Below, piece by piece: positions 1 to 11,329 of a stretch of DNA of 64,000 nt. The DNA is taken from assembly GCF_000203795.2 (NCBI RefSeq), contig NW_006281099.1, positions 2,421,774 through 2,485,773 on the forward strand. Reading direction: 5' to 3'. Numbering within the stretch: position 1 is the first letter of the stretch; every line of letters starts with the position of its first letter. A program made the translations under genes and the position numbers. Origin of the DNA: Batrachochytrium dendrobatidis JAM81. Taxonomy: Eukaryota > Chytridiomycota > Chytridiomycetes > Rhizophydiales. The notes under the pieces were generated by a model that saw only the letters and a list, made by a program, of their open reading frames with translations, was not told the origin of the DNA and ran no database searches.

Positions 1-426
1 TTGCAACACATATGTAGATATACAAGTACCTGGCATATTTGGCATGGACCCACACAATGCATTCAAGTTCTGAGTGATATTTTCTGATGGGTATTTGTAT
101 GACCTGCATGCTATTGCCGTTGGATCGACAATACAGTCGTCTGAAGCCTTGGTAAGACGAAGAGAGTTTACTTTGGAAATGCCAGTGGCAGATACTTTTT
201 TGACGTTTAAATCATGGCGACGACGATGACTATTGTCGCTATGCGGGTTAGGTCGGAATCGTTTAGAAAGGGATGGAGAGTCTGCACTTTCTTGTGATAT
301 CGAAGCTGCTAATACCGTAGAGCATGTGGCCAGAAGAGTCAGCAGTAGTCTTTGAAGCAATGAAGAGTGAGCGACAGTATTTGAATTGGCAGCATCTCTA
401 CGCTTCGATGCTCCGCTACTCATCAT
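1..426 (-). CDS. Secreted protein of unknown function, 3' part beyond window
   Basis: An open frame of 142 codons runs from an ATG at 426 (a second ATG follows at 423) to the window edge with no stop. The first 25 residues are polar and basic. They are followed by a hydrophobic stretch around residues 23-41 (LLQRLLLTLLATCSTVLAA) that looks like a signal peptide or signal anchor. A dibasic KR follows near residue 55, a plausible Kex2-type processing site, and then a His/Arg-rich linker. From about residue 98 the sequence becomes cysteine-bearing (DDCIVDPTAIACRSY) with a possible N-glycosylation site (NIT) and further Cys at LCGSM and GTCIS. This suggests an extracellular disulfide-bonded domain that continues outside the window. 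I do not recognise the family. Export is inferred from the hydrophobic segment only; a type II membrane protein is the alternative. Confidence 0.6.
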   Translation of the reverse strand, partial: MMSSGASKRRDAANSNTVAHSSLLQRLLLTLLATCSTVLAASISQESADSPSLSKRFRPNPHSDNSHRRRHDLNVKKVSATGISKVNSLRLTKASDDCIVDPTAIACRSYKYPSENITQNLNALCGSMPNMPGTCISTYVLQ

Positions 427-759
427 TTCAAAGATAAAATATTCGTGTAGCAAAAATCACGCATATTCAACCATATTTTAGGGTGGGTTTGGAGCTTAGG
501 CCCTATTCTTTTCTCCAATGCTCCAACCTGCTAAATATAAATGCTTATACATGCAATAGTAGCAGACCATAAATGGTCAATAATAATTATATTATGTATG
601 AAAAATGAATAGATCTGAATACTAAGAGACTGGTGGGCTGCATGCTTGGTTTCTTGCGCACATTAGTTAGACTTTTCGATCACGATTCGAAATAAATTCG
701 TTTGATCGTCTGTACCTAAATGATACTATAGCATTGTAAAAGCACCTTCTATATGTCCC
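427..759. other. Intergenic region
   Basis: AT-rich spacer between the ATG of the partial secreted gene at 426 and the stop of the F-box/LRR gene at 760. It must hold the promoter of the former and the 3' end of the latter. I see no RNA gene or repeat copy in it. Confidence 0.5.
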
Positions 760-2495
760 TTATGTCGTATTGGAGCTGTGTATGCTTTGAGGTGTTTCAG
801 TAGCGCAGGCAGTAGAGATGAGTAAACTCGCTCCTTCCAACTGCTGCTGATAACTATTTCTTTGCTTTGTGGACAAAATCTCTTTTGGCTTGCAGATTGA
901 CTGACGATTGATTAGTTTTTCATGACATACCCTCAAACGTGAATGTCTGTAGATGGTAGAGAGCCATTGAGCTGACAGCTGTGGACATGCATGCACATTC
1001 AAAATAGATAGATCGACACATTGGTTTATAATAACTAATACACCATGTGCAGTAATTTCGGTCAATCCAGCCATGCCTAGCATGCGTAGCTTACCACATC
1101 CTTGGGATATTGAATAAAGACCTTGATCTGTCACTTGAAAACATTTGGTTATAATGAGTTGAGTGATTTGTTCAAATGCATTGATGGAATGAAAAATGTC
1201 ATATGGATTAGCATCATCCAAATGGATGCAGATTGAAGAATCAGACTCATTATTTTGCAAAACATCATTAAACCGAGTGTTATGTTCACATATTGACGTG
1301 GATGGCATTGTAAAATCCCTGTTGTAGTCGTTAGATGTGGGCTTATATGCCATCCAAGCCAATCCGCGATCAGTAATATGTCCACATTGGGCAAAGTTCA
1401 ACTGTCGAAGATACCGCCATCCAGACTTTGCAATGGTTTCCAAACTCGCATCTCCTATTTTTCCGCACTCGCGTAAAATCAAAGACTCGATTAATGGACA
1501 ATATTGTGCCAGTATTGCCACAGTTTCATCCGACACCTGTCTGCAGTATGAAAAATTGACAACTCGAAGTATGTGGCATGACTGTGGAATTTGATGCAAA
1601 AGGGTATCCGTTATCCACTCGCAACGGTAGAGATTCAGATGAGTTATATTGGGACATGCTAGGATTAAATTCGTGATAAGAATACGCTGACTTCTATCGC
1701 CCATGACTGGAATCATTGAAAAATTTAGATTGGCAATCTTTGATGCATGGAGCGCTCCTGATGCCGTTGCTGTAAGAACATGCAAAAGCCTAAGCCATTT
1801 TTGAATGCTGTTGAAAATAGGATATTTCCAAAAAACCTAGAGTGTGTTGTGGTGTATAAACAAGCGTCGATTCAATGGTTCAAACAAAGCATGTTAGTTG
1901 AATCTAAATGGCCATCACATTTTAAAATAAAATCAACAAGAGTAGATACGCTTGTCAGTTTAATTTGGAAAACTACCTTGTAGACACAAAAATAAAATTG
2001 GCGGTTGAGAACCATCAGTGGCAGTAGATCTCGTTTTGAAGAAACGTGGGTGATCAAATGCATTACCACTTCAGTAGGCAGTTGACGATAAGCACGCTTT
2101 GCGGTTCTGTTTTCCTTGGCTTGTACCTTGCCAGGATTGCTAATGGTATGGCTTGCTTTAAATAAAAGGGGCTGGATTGTCTTGCGCTCGTTTTTTAAAA
2201 GATCTGATGCAAAGCCTTCAGTAGACACACGTTTGGTACATGATATAGACATACTTGATAGTGGTAAGATGGCAGACTGAATAGGCGCGATATCGGGTGT
2301 ATTACAAGGTATACTCGGCGCATGTTCATAATTTAAGAATATCGTATCTGACTGTTGAGTATCCAAACAAGTGGTGCCCTTGAAAATATGCTTTTCAGCA
2401 AGTGATATATACTTGTTAAGCTGTATATGTGATGATTTTTGATGCAGATATAAGGCGGTTGTATTGCACCATTCAAGTTCCGCTCCATTAAACAT
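760..2495 (-). CDS. F-box and leucine-rich-repeat protein
   Basis: Two exons are proposed: 2495..1886 and 1769..760. Joining GCTTT at 1886 to CAACGGC at 1769 removes a 116-bp GT-AG intron and keeps the frame, giving about 540 residues. An F-box-like segment sits at roughly residues 136-175 (RQLPTEVVMHLI, then LLPLMVLNRQFY). It is followed by amino-terminal-type LRRs of the AMN1/Grr1 kind, with repeated patterns such as ITHLNLYRCEWITD, LRVVNFSYCRQVSD, LIESLILRECGKIGD and LRQLNFAQCGHITD, and two more after a polar insertion of about 50 residues. Known F-box/LRR proteins are substrate receptors of SCF ubiquitin ligases, with the F-box binding Skp1. That role here is inferred from architecture, and the substrate cannot be predicted. 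The N-terminal 130 residues are low-similarity. The donor (GTTTGA) is unusual, so the exact junction is the least certain part. Confidence 0.75.
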
Positions 2496-2599
2496 ATAAG
2501 ACTTGGTAGTTCAAAGAGCGGAGTGCAAGTGTAAAAGTTGCTTCAAGTACAAAAATTGGCATAAATCTTGACAAAAATTGGCCCAAATACAAAACTAAC

Positions 2600-3010
2600 A
2601 ACCAAAATGTGTTTATTCTTACAGCTGATGATAAAGGGTATGAAAGCGGAGATAAGCGAGAAATTGTCAACAGAAAAGACTCTTGGAGTTCTTTTGCAAA
2701 TATCGGTAAATTGTCTGCTGGTTTGAATAGTATGAGCATTTATCGATCGTATCTTGCGTACCGTGACGACAGCCCGACTTGTCGACACGACCAATCTGTT
2801 GATTCTCTTGATTGAGTATAGAACAGCGTCACTCGTTTTGTCTTGTTCTGACACGAAAGTTTGGGCGTTCCACTAGAGTCTGCTAATCTGAAGCAGTCGT
2901 GCAGTTTTACAAACAGAAAACTCTTGCTGCGACGGCAATCTGCTTGATGCCATCAGAATGGCTTCGAAACAATGAAATTGGGTTGTTGGAATACAAATAA
3001 ATATTTATCT
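2600..3010 (-). repeat. Dispersed repeat family A, copy 1
   Basis: Read on the minus strand, this stretch aligns by eye with copies at about 6880-7135, 24480-24790 and 61180-61640. Shared blocks include GCATCAAGC, TTTGTAAAACT-CACGA and TGCTTCAGATTA, then a block with GACCA-T-TGTTGA and another with AGCA-ACAATTTACCGATATTTGCA. It lies upstream of the TFIIF alpha gene and reaches its 5' region. The copies are clearly diverged and no terminal repeats are obvious. Confidence 0.6.
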
Positions 3011-3055
3011 GACATTCTCCTTTTGTCTTCAGTTGTAAACTCGACAGGTTTTGGG

Positions 3056-6048
3056 ATGAACAATGGCAACAGGAAGGTTGATGGAGGCAGAGATGGTCAG
3101 CAGCAGACACAAAACCCCATGTATCAGAATGCTATGCAACAAGTGATATCACATCTGCTTTCTCAAGGACTTACCCCTGCACAGGCTCAGCAACAAGCCC
3201 ATGCCTATGTTCAGCAGAACCTTCAACAACTAATCTCTCAACAGCAACATGCCCAGGGGCAGCACCAACAGGCAATATCACAACAGCAGCAACAAAGTGC
3301 AACTTTGCCTGAATCTACCACAGAAGCCCAACGCAAAGTACAGCAACAGCCTGTCCAGCAGATTCCAGCTGTTCAACCGGTAGCTACTTACGAAACGCAT
3401 CGTCTTATTGCAGCCGGAGCAGGTGTTATGCCCCATCATATAATGAAAGTGCCAAACCCAAAGTTTGATCTTAAATCATTCAAGGCTCCTGTAACAATGG
3501 TTCGTCAAGATCCATACAAGATCCGTCAGGAACAATATCGTTTGGATGCTATCCGTCAAGGAAAAGAATTCAAGGCTGCTGGTCGTGGAGACAATCAGAT
3601 CGATGGCAATATAGGGTTAGGTGGCATCAACATTAGTCTTGATAAGGACAAGATTGCACCGTTTGGAAATGCTGCAAAGCAAAAGCAAAACCTATTTAAA
3701 AAGAAAACTCGAACATACTATTTGAGTCGAGACCATGAGGATGCTGGAAATAGTGATCGTCTTGGAGATACGGATATGATTCTTACCAGCGTGAATGCTC
3801 GTCACGGAGATCCAGATCGCCATCCATGGGTGCTGCAGGATGATGATGATCAATACTACACTGGGAATTTGGAAGGATCTCAGGGGTCAAACTATATGCT
3901 TTTTGTTTTTGTGGTCAGTTTATCTTTTAATTTAAACAGCTGTGTATTTTTCTTGAAGCGGATCAATTCAACTTTACCATGTTTGGATCGGTGTATTTTT
4001 ATCTGGAATAGAATGGAGGATTCAAGGTCATTCCTGCGACAAAATTTTACAAATTTATGCCTAGGGTAAACTATCGTACGTTGACGGTTGACGAGGCAGA
4101 AGAGCAGATGAAAACCAAAACTAGATCCAAGGTTTCATCTCACTCTGATCGATGGGTCATGCGAAACAAGGTATTTTGCTACAACATATCTTGACAATGA
4201 TTTGGCATTTTACTTATAGCGCTAGTATGTTGAATAAACAGGAGGGAATAGATGGCGAAAAATCCATGTCGCTCATGGATAAGCTTCGAAATAATATTAT
4301 AGACGAGTAAGCGTGGCACTATTTATTGGAGATTTGAATCTCGCATGTTGTAAATCAGCATTGTTGCCTTTTGGTTTGAATGCAGCGACTGATTATATAC
4401 TAATGTTTACAAGCATGTGCTTTGATAAATCTATACAACCAGTGAGCCCAAACATGCTGTTGTAAAAACTAAAAGAGAGGCAGAGCCTGGACTTGATTAC
4501 ACGGAGGAGTTTGCAGACGATGAAGAAATCAATTTTGGTATTGATGATGCCGAAGATGCCAAAGATGCTGCTCGTCGTATGTTTGGTGAGGACAGGGCAA
4601 ATCAGCGATTTGAGGACGAAGAAGATGTGGATGCTGAGCTTGACAATTTACGCAAAGGGAAAGTAGCCAAGGTATGCTGGGTATACCCAACCTTGATATT
4701 AGATTTGGGCTTATTTTCTAGAACAGTCGTTTTACAAGTGCTTGGTATCTTTTGGGAATGCTAACTATTCAACGTGTATCTTCATTGGATTCAAATTGCC
4801 AGAAAATCGCCAAGAGTCTTGTTAAACATGAAAAGAATGATGTATACGAAATGGATGAAGAAAACCCTTATGTCAGCGATGAGGTAAAGACTTCGAGACT
4901 TTTAATGCGTGTTGTATCTGTATCTGATTTGTATATATTTAGGAGGAGGATGAGGAGCTTAACGAAATGGAAGAGCAAAAGGACGAAAAGGCAGCTCAAC
5001 AGCAGGCCATAGCAGCTAAGAAAGAAGCCGATTTGATTATGAAGATTCGTCGAGATGTGTCTGGATCATCAACAAAGTTGCAACGATCTGGATCCATTTC
5101 AGGCACACAGTCTCCGCGTGTAGCCTCACCTACATCCCCATCATCACAGCCTTCTGCAACGTCCCCTTTATCAAACACATCCACAGCCAATGGAAAAAAC
5201 AGACCCAAATCAGGTGGATCTACCCCTGGACCTGCTTCATCGTCAGAAATCAAGAGAAGACGTGAATCTAGTGTCAGTACTGGTATGACTGGACATAATG
5301 TAAGTGTTGGATTGCGTCCTATTTGTCATTTTTGAGCCATCTTATTAGTGTTGCGATCTCTGACTATTTTGTCAACCTGGTGATCTGGCTAAATTCAAAC
5401 ATCAGAGTCCGCCGCCGCCTCCTGCACCAGCACAAGTCATTGCCCGAGAGCTCGAGAAACAAAAGGAGCAACGAAGCAAGAAGCGAGCGCGAATGTCGAT
5501 TGCGAGCCAAGGAGATGCACCATCAAGTCCATTCAATCCAACACAGCATCAGTCTAGTTCCAAACCTAGTAGTCGACCACAATCCAGCTCGCCAGCCAGT
5601 CCGCACAATTCGCAGGTTCGTCAGCCGACTCCACGCTCAATCTCTCATTCTTCGGCCGCTTCTCCTTCAGCCTTGTCTGTTCCTGGATCGCCACCTCGTA
5701 GCGGTGATAGTGAAAACACAGGTAGCTACAAAATTGATGTTTTAGATAGATCTCAATGTAAAATCAAACGGTTTGATTATTTCAGACATATGAGGATTGA
5801 TGACACATACAATGATGGCTTGGTTGAAATTAGGAGCAGTATTGACAGAAGAGCATATCATTCGTGTGATTCAAGCTAAAAAAGGAGCACCTATTACGGT
5901 CAAGGACATTGTTGCACATGTACGCAATTTTCTGCAATCAAACCCTACTAACAAGGACCTTTTAAGACAGATTATGCGTCGTGTGGTGGTTCATGACAAG
6001 GAAACTGGAATTGTCACTTTGAAAGATGAATTCAAGGGTAAATACTAA
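3056..6048 (+). CDS. Transcription initiation factor IIF subunit alpha (RAP74/Tfg1)
   Basis: Eight exons are proposed: 3056-3913, 4012-4170, 4242-4306, 4443-4671, 4803-4883, 4943-5299, 5406-5721 and 5834-6048. All are GT-AG and the phases agree, giving about 759 residues. TFIIF binds RNA polymerase II and stabilises the preinitiation complex. The RAP74 dimerisation domain is seen around residues 225-320 (TRTYYLSRDHED, HPWVLQDDDD, SNYMLFVFV, GGFKVIPATKFYKFMPR, DRWVMRNK). It is followed by an acidic segment, a long Ser/Pro-rich linker and the C-terminal winged helix (LTEEHIIRVI, ITVKDIVAHV, LRQIMRRV, LKDEFKGKY at the very end). The N-terminus is Gln-rich. The frame is also open upstream to an ATG at 2972, but that extension lies in repeat family A, so I prefer the ATG at 3056. 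No other family fits both conserved ends. Confidence 0.9.
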
Positions 6049-6206
6049 TCGGTCTTGAACCAACCGCTTTAGATGCTTTTGATCTTACCGATCTCTTGTA
6101 ATGAATATGGCTATTGTTTATCTGATCCTGGCGAATACAAATATCTTGAAATAAAGCATGAAATAAGCCGGATGAGTTGCCGATTATTTCTAGAATGGCT
6201 GATTTA

Positions 6207-6657
6207 CGGCCGTATTCATGTAAAACAGAATACTTTCAGTCAATATTTTGCTTTGAAATAAACAATGGCTTAACCTTTGCCATGCTTTCCTATTAAAATT
6301 TGGTATTCTTAATTCAAGTGTCCATCATATGATAATCACAAACGATCTCTTTTTGCATAGCCATATATTGCACGATCGTCAGATTGATATACTGAGTTCC
6401 GCTGTCAAGTCTACAAACCCTACTTTGTTGTATTCTAAAACCTCGGATGTGTTGCGTTCTAGTCCAATAGAACAATCTCGGAAATGCAACAGTTGTCTTG
6501 GTGTCGATCACCAGAAACCCAGTCAACTTTAACGAGTTCGGAGGGAACAATGCTGTCTAGTAAATTGATGGAAACTGACACCAATCATTTCATGAGATTG
6601 GCTGCTTATTATGGACTGACACTCTTATTTAGTGACTCATTCTCATGGATACGGCCG
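6207..6657 (+). mobile_element. TA-flanked MITE, copy 1 (451 bp)
   Basis: The left end reads CGGCCGTATTCATGTAAAAC, and the right end is its imperfect reverse complement (ATTCTCATGGATACGGCCG). A TA dinucleotide flanks both sides (6205-6206, 6658-6659). The family's internal hallmark, a TTTGAAATAAACAATG-like sequence, occurs just inside the left end. It begins 158 bp after the TFIIF alpha stop. There is no transposase in it; short frames inside are not conserved with other copies. Confidence 0.8.
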
Positions 6658-6879
6658 TAATTACTGATAAACAGATGTAGTGGAGTGATTGAGACAAGGC
6701 AGCCCCTACTATATAATTACCAAGCCACCCGAGTGCTTACAAACCATCAGCAATCAGCCAAATGGTTGATCGAATGTGAATTGGTGATGAAGCACTACTA
6801 ACAAAAAGCAAGTGCTTATAATCGAAAACTGTGACAATGGGATGAGAACAGAAAAAGTGTTTTTGGCTGTATAGAAAGC

Positions 6880-7135
6880 TCTAATCTTGCCATGCTTTGA
6901 AAACATTCAGACGGTATCAAACAAGCAGCTGTTGCAGCATTTTAGAAACGAGGTCTTGGTTCGTAAAACTGCAGTTTAGGTCAATGTCAACTTTATATAG
7001 ATGGAGAGTGATGTTGTCTATATCGAATCCAGAGGATCAGACTGTTTAAAAAACTGGTCATGGTACACAAAGTATAATTTATAAATGATCCTACCACTTA
7101 GATCGGCAAACAATCTATCGATATTGCAAAAGGCT
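6880..7135 (+). repeat. Dispersed repeat family A, copy 2
   Basis: Aligns by eye to copies at 2600-3010 (opposite strand), 24480-24790 and 61180-61640. Landmarks are the GAAAACATTCAGACGGTATC block, the GCTGTTGCAGCATTTTAGAA block, GTAAAACTGCAG, TTTATATAGATG, an AAACTGGTCATGGTACAC block and the closing CACTTAGATCGGCAAACAAT block. Diverged, without a coding frame or clear terminal repeats. Confidence 0.55.
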
Positions 7136-7348
7136 GAAGGTAGACTCTATCTTGGTGATACAATGACACATAGCCTATTAAGCCTTGCCACAAGCATAAA
7201 CTGTACAGAGATGAGTAAATACCATCTCCCATTCACTTTCGGTAGAAGGACCCGTTACTACTGAAAAGTAATATCCAAATGTGCTTGGCTGTGTATCTGA
7301 CACTGCTTGTCAACTCATGAGTAACGGGAATTTTGGGACTTGGTGGCA

Positions 7349-7365
7349 AAGAGCGGATTTCAAAT
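7349..7365. other. Short perfect hairpin
   Basis: GCGGATTT and AAATCCGC form an 8-bp stem around a single C, in the region upstream of the ABC transporter. A related ATCCG occurs about 12 bases later. It could be a cruciform or a dyad bound by a dimeric regulator. It does not fold as a tRNA. Confidence 0.3.
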
Positions 7366-7506
7366 CCGCCGAATGAAATCCGACGAAGCATTTTAAATTA
7401 GTATATATATTTGGATATTTGATTAATTGAAACCAACAGTTATCCTGTTTAACTTGAAAGAATCCTTCGGTTGATTATCAGCTAAAGCCTACGAGTTTGC
7501 TTCAAA

Positions 7507-9738
7507 ATGGTCAAAGACACCGCTGTTATGATAATGGAAGAATGTCTACCGTCAGACAGAACATTTACTTGGAGCGACGTTGGATATAGTGTTGCTGACA
7601 AGACTAAAAAAAAAGAAATGAAGACTCTCATACAAGGCATGTTTGGTCAGGTAAAGGCGGGCGAGGTTGTAGCTATCATGGGTGGTTCAGGTAAAGTCAT
7701 TGTTCGTTCATCACTGGTTCAAATATCGTTATTTTCAGCAATGCTTGACAATGCAATATCAAAACTCTCATGATTGGAGTGTCACTCCATGCTTATCACA
7801 TTGTGGCTTATCTTTTGCTATTTTGTGAAACATCAATGTATAGGTGCTGGCAAATCCACTTTGCTCAACACATTGGCCGGCCGAATTGGGCCAGGAAAAC
7901 TTACTGGTGAAATTCTGACGAATGGCAAAAAACGTAATGCATCGACATGGAGACAGCAATGTGCGTATGTCGAGCAAGACGATGTCGTCTTTCGGAACTT
8001 GTCAGTATACAACACACTCATGTACTCTGCCCTTCTCCGACTGCCATCCACTATGCCTAGATCCGAAAAAGAACAGCGCGTTGAAAACGTCATTGCCAGT
8101 CTTGGCTTGCAGGGATGTCGTGACACTTGGATTGGTGATTCAGAAGTTCGTGGCATCTCAGGCGGCGAGCGGAAGCGAGTTTCCATTGGTATTGAGCTTG
8201 TGACGGATCCAGATATTTTATTTTTGGATGAACCTACTTCGGGTTTGGATGCGTTCAACTCTTTAAATATTGTCAGCACAATCAAACAGCTTGCGGTTGC
8301 TCAAAACAAAATTGTGCTCATGACAATTCATCAACCACGCACAGATATTTTGGAACAGTTTGACAAAATTGTGCTGTTGAGTGTTGGAAAATGCCTGTGG
8401 TTTGGCAGTACGAGTGGTAAGCTGAAGCATAAAAGTGTACTTTATAAATACCAGTCATGCTAATTATTTATCATGTTTTCAGGTGCACTTGAGAATTTTA
8501 AAAGTCTAGGCTATCCTCTTCCCGAAAAAACCAATCCATCCGATTTCTTTTTGGACATCATGACACTAGATTTGCGATCCGATGAACTGCGCACAAGCTC
8601 TAAAGCACGTATTGACAAATTCGTCGCTTCATACGAAGAAATACGCCAAATCAAGCATAATACTAACCCTACGACTTTTGTTGCTGGGAACGATACTAGA
8701 GACTCTGTAAAGGAACCTACTGTATGGCCGTCTAGTTGGCTTACCGAAATTAAAGTTTTACTACATCGTAATATGGTTGATTTGTCACGAGACAAGGCAA
8801 CAATTGGAACGACATTTGGACAAAGTATATTCCTCATGCTTCTTATTGGCTTTATATATTTTAAACTATCCCATGATACTGCTGGTGTTCAGAGTCGTAT
8901 TGGACTGTTGTTCTTTATTTGTATCAACCAGACATTTTCAGTGGTAAGCCAAACTTGTGCGAATTTGCCTAATTGTCATTTACTCGTTTTATTTGGTATC
9001 TTACTAGTAGATTCACCTTGTATCTAGGTTATGCCAAATATCTCAGTATTTCCTATACAGCGACAGATTATCAAAAGAGAGCGTGCTGCAGGTTCTTATC
9101 GATCGTCGTCGGCATTTATTGCAAAATGGATTTCGTCTCTCCCTCTCTCGTTTTTGGGTGCTATTGTATTGACAGTCCCAATCTATTGGATGGCTGGACT
9201 TCAACCTACTACGGAAAAGTTTTTTACATTCGTTTGTGTTATTTTGGTACATGTGAATGCAGCCAATGCTCTTGGTCTGCTTATCGGAGCTGGTGTTCCT
9301 AATGTTCGCGTTGGGCTGATTATTGCTCCACTGGTTAGTATCACTTTTGTCTTGTTTGGTGGCCAACTAGTCAATCTTGACAAGATCCCAGCATTTCTTC
9401 GGTGGTAAGTTGATTGCTTAAATTATCTAGCTAAATTACATGTAGATGCACTCGTATTAATGTTTATTTTTGGCACCGATAGGCTGCAATGGATTTCTTT
9501 GATTGCATATTCAAACAAAGCTCTTTGTCAAAACGAATTTTCTGGACTTGTTTTTGATCCATGTCCTGCTAACCGTACCTGTTATGCCAATGGCGAAGCA
9601 GTTCTTGTCGAATTTTCATTGCACACTCCTACTCTATGGACTGGTGTGATTATTAATGTCGCTATTTCTGTCGCCTTTTTGATTGGCGGATATCTCATGT
9701 TTGATCGTACAAGTCGTCCACTGCTTAAACTCAAATAG
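7507..9738 (+). CDS. ABCG-type half-transporter
   Basis: Five exons (7507-7690, 7844-8416, 8483-8943, 9028-9404, 9483-9738) join in phase to 616 residues, the usual size of an ABCG half-transporter. The nucleotide-binding domain comes first: Walker A GGSGAGKST at about residue 59, a Q-loop near CAYVEQDD, signature ISGGERKR, Walker B ILFLDEPTSGLD and the H-loop MTIHQP. A membrane domain follows from about residue 345 with hydrophobic helices (GQSIFLMLLIGFIYF, IGLLFFICINQTFSV, SLPLSFLGAIVLTVPIYW, a run near LIIAPLVSITFVLFGG and the last near VAISVAFLIGGYLMF). The loop before the final helix has three Cys, typical of ABCG proteins. Such proteins dimerise and export lipids, sterols or drugs; the substrate here is unknown. 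Oddly, the first intron interrupts the Walker A codons. Two repeats lie upstream. Confidence 0.92.
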
Positions 9739-10386
9739 TAGGCACTCTAGAACTCTTGGTGCCACAGCTTTAGTCGAGCTTGCTCTTGAGAATATATCTA
9801 CTATCACCAAATTTTTATTCAGGGTAGTTTCAATCGAGTTTCATTGTCAATAAATCAAATCTCTTGAATGTGTGATTTTGTGTTGAATGGCGAAAAACAA
9901 TTTTGAATTCAGATTGATATTCGTGTAGTTGTACAAATGATGCGACCCTGTAAGTATGGCATGCAAAATATTGCCATCACATGGTACTTGGTTGGTTTAA
10001 AGTCAAGGACTCGAGAGATGGAAACGAGCAAATGATCTACTTCAACGTATCAAATCCGCATATTTAAACCCTAAAATTACAAGATGTATAGTTGTCTGCA
10101 GCATTACGGCAATATTCCGGAATTCCGATCACTTTGTAGGATATCTAGATATTCGAATCAACATACAACAAAAAAAATACAGTTGCTCTTGTTTAATTGA
10201 CAGTATTCGCTCACATATGCGTATTAAAGGCCATGAAAAACAAATAGTAATACAGCGACTGCAGTAGTTATGAATTTAACTAATCTGGCTTGAAAATAGT
10301 ACATTGGTATAAAACTAGCTTTGTATGAGTAAATGTATCCTATGATATTCAATTCCCCAAGTCTGCTGTCAATAACGATGCCATTA
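9739..10386. other. Intergenic region after the ABC transporter
   Basis: AT-rich. An AATAAA at about 9850 is a plausible polyadenylation signal for the transporter. I see no gene, RNA or recognisable repeat copy in the rest. Confidence 0.45.
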
Positions 10387-10747
10387 AAAGTATTATATTT
10401 GGCGATGGTGTATTTTTCTGCAATTGGAAATGAAGCTCATTCTCACGCAGATACAATTAGTCTATTGCTTCCTATTGGTGAGTCTACACTTGTTGTCATC
10501 AATTTGGAACACTTGTTAGTCCTGTTTCGACGCGGCAAGTCCTCATATGAACACCAATACAAGAATCAAGGTATTAACCAAACAAATCGTCATTTACAAG
10601 TCCGAGTTACCTGGCAACAATTGTGCAAATGGATCAACGTCAGAGTATTTGCAAACCAAACAGTTTATTGGACAAAACCTAACTGCTCTTGAAAGCTGTT
10701 TTTCTACACTAACTCGTATCAGTTCCTTAATGACTATCCCATGTTAA
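10381..10747 (+). CDS. Possible small secreted protein, structure unresolved
   Basis: An ATG at 10381 opens a short signal-peptide-like segment (MPLKVLYLAMVYFSAIGNEA, then His-rich). The frame stays open to 10692. A different frame from about 10520 to the TAA at 10747 looks more protein-like and is Cys-containing (ELPGNNCANG, LESCFSTL, TIPC at the end). A GTGAGT donor at 10479 and a TTAG acceptor near 10522 bracket a candidate 43-bp intron, but it leads into the first frame, not the second. Either one exon boundary is misread or the gene is damaged. No family is recognised. It lies near another small secreted gene. Confidence 0.3.
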
Positions 10748-11240
10748 CCCTTTTCAAATTAATCATCGTATCATGGCCATTATATGTCATGATAAGTATT
10801 ATAAATAACGTAATATTTGAACTGCAGCTGATAATTATAATTTACAATATATTTGTTGAACCAACCAGATAAATCAGCTCATGCAATGGTTATAGGAGTG
10901 CGGCAATTCGGCTGTAGACAAGTTGATGTTTTACTGTACATGGAAGTTTTATTGTTTCAATTGAACTAAATAATATGGATAAATGATATGTTTTAACATG
11001 TTTTACACTCAATCCCAAAATGAACCAAACAGGCCCGAGACAAGTATATTTGAAAAAAAACAAGCTTTTTCATGTTTGACCCAGGAAAGTGCAATGTTTT
11101 CTGTCTCTACATGAAACATATGGTTTAGCCAATACTTGGAAGCATGCCATTGAGTACTACTAACATGATTGGTTTATTATCTCGACATGTTAACTTTACA
11201 CGATTAACATCGATCTGGTAAGCCCAGCCTGGGCCAAAAA
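10748..11240. other. Intergenic region
   Basis: AT-rich stretch without a supported gene. It ends in the promoter of the secreted repeat protein. Confidence 0.4.
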
Positions 11241-11247
11241 AACACAT

Positions 11248-11256
11248 GAATATAAA
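11248..11256 (+). promoter_or_regulatory. TATA-like box
   Basis: AATATAAAA about 80 bp before the start codon of the secreted repeat protein, followed by a pyrimidine/adenine-rich leader. Position and sequence fit a TATA element. Not tested. Confidence 0.4.
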
Positions 11257-11329
11257 ACCAATGTCATACTCCACTAGACCATTTAATTCAACCTATCTAA
11301 TACATTAAACATACACCCTTATTTTCAGT

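Noticed and set aside
2543..2854. 103-residue minus frame between the F-box and TFIIF alpha genes
   Set aside because: It lies inside repeat family A, has no domain, and does not join in phase with the F-box gene.
7336..7390. Possible tRNA around the GCGGATTT hairpin
   Set aside because: No cloverleaf, acceptor stem or T-arm consensus could be fitted; only the short dyad remains.
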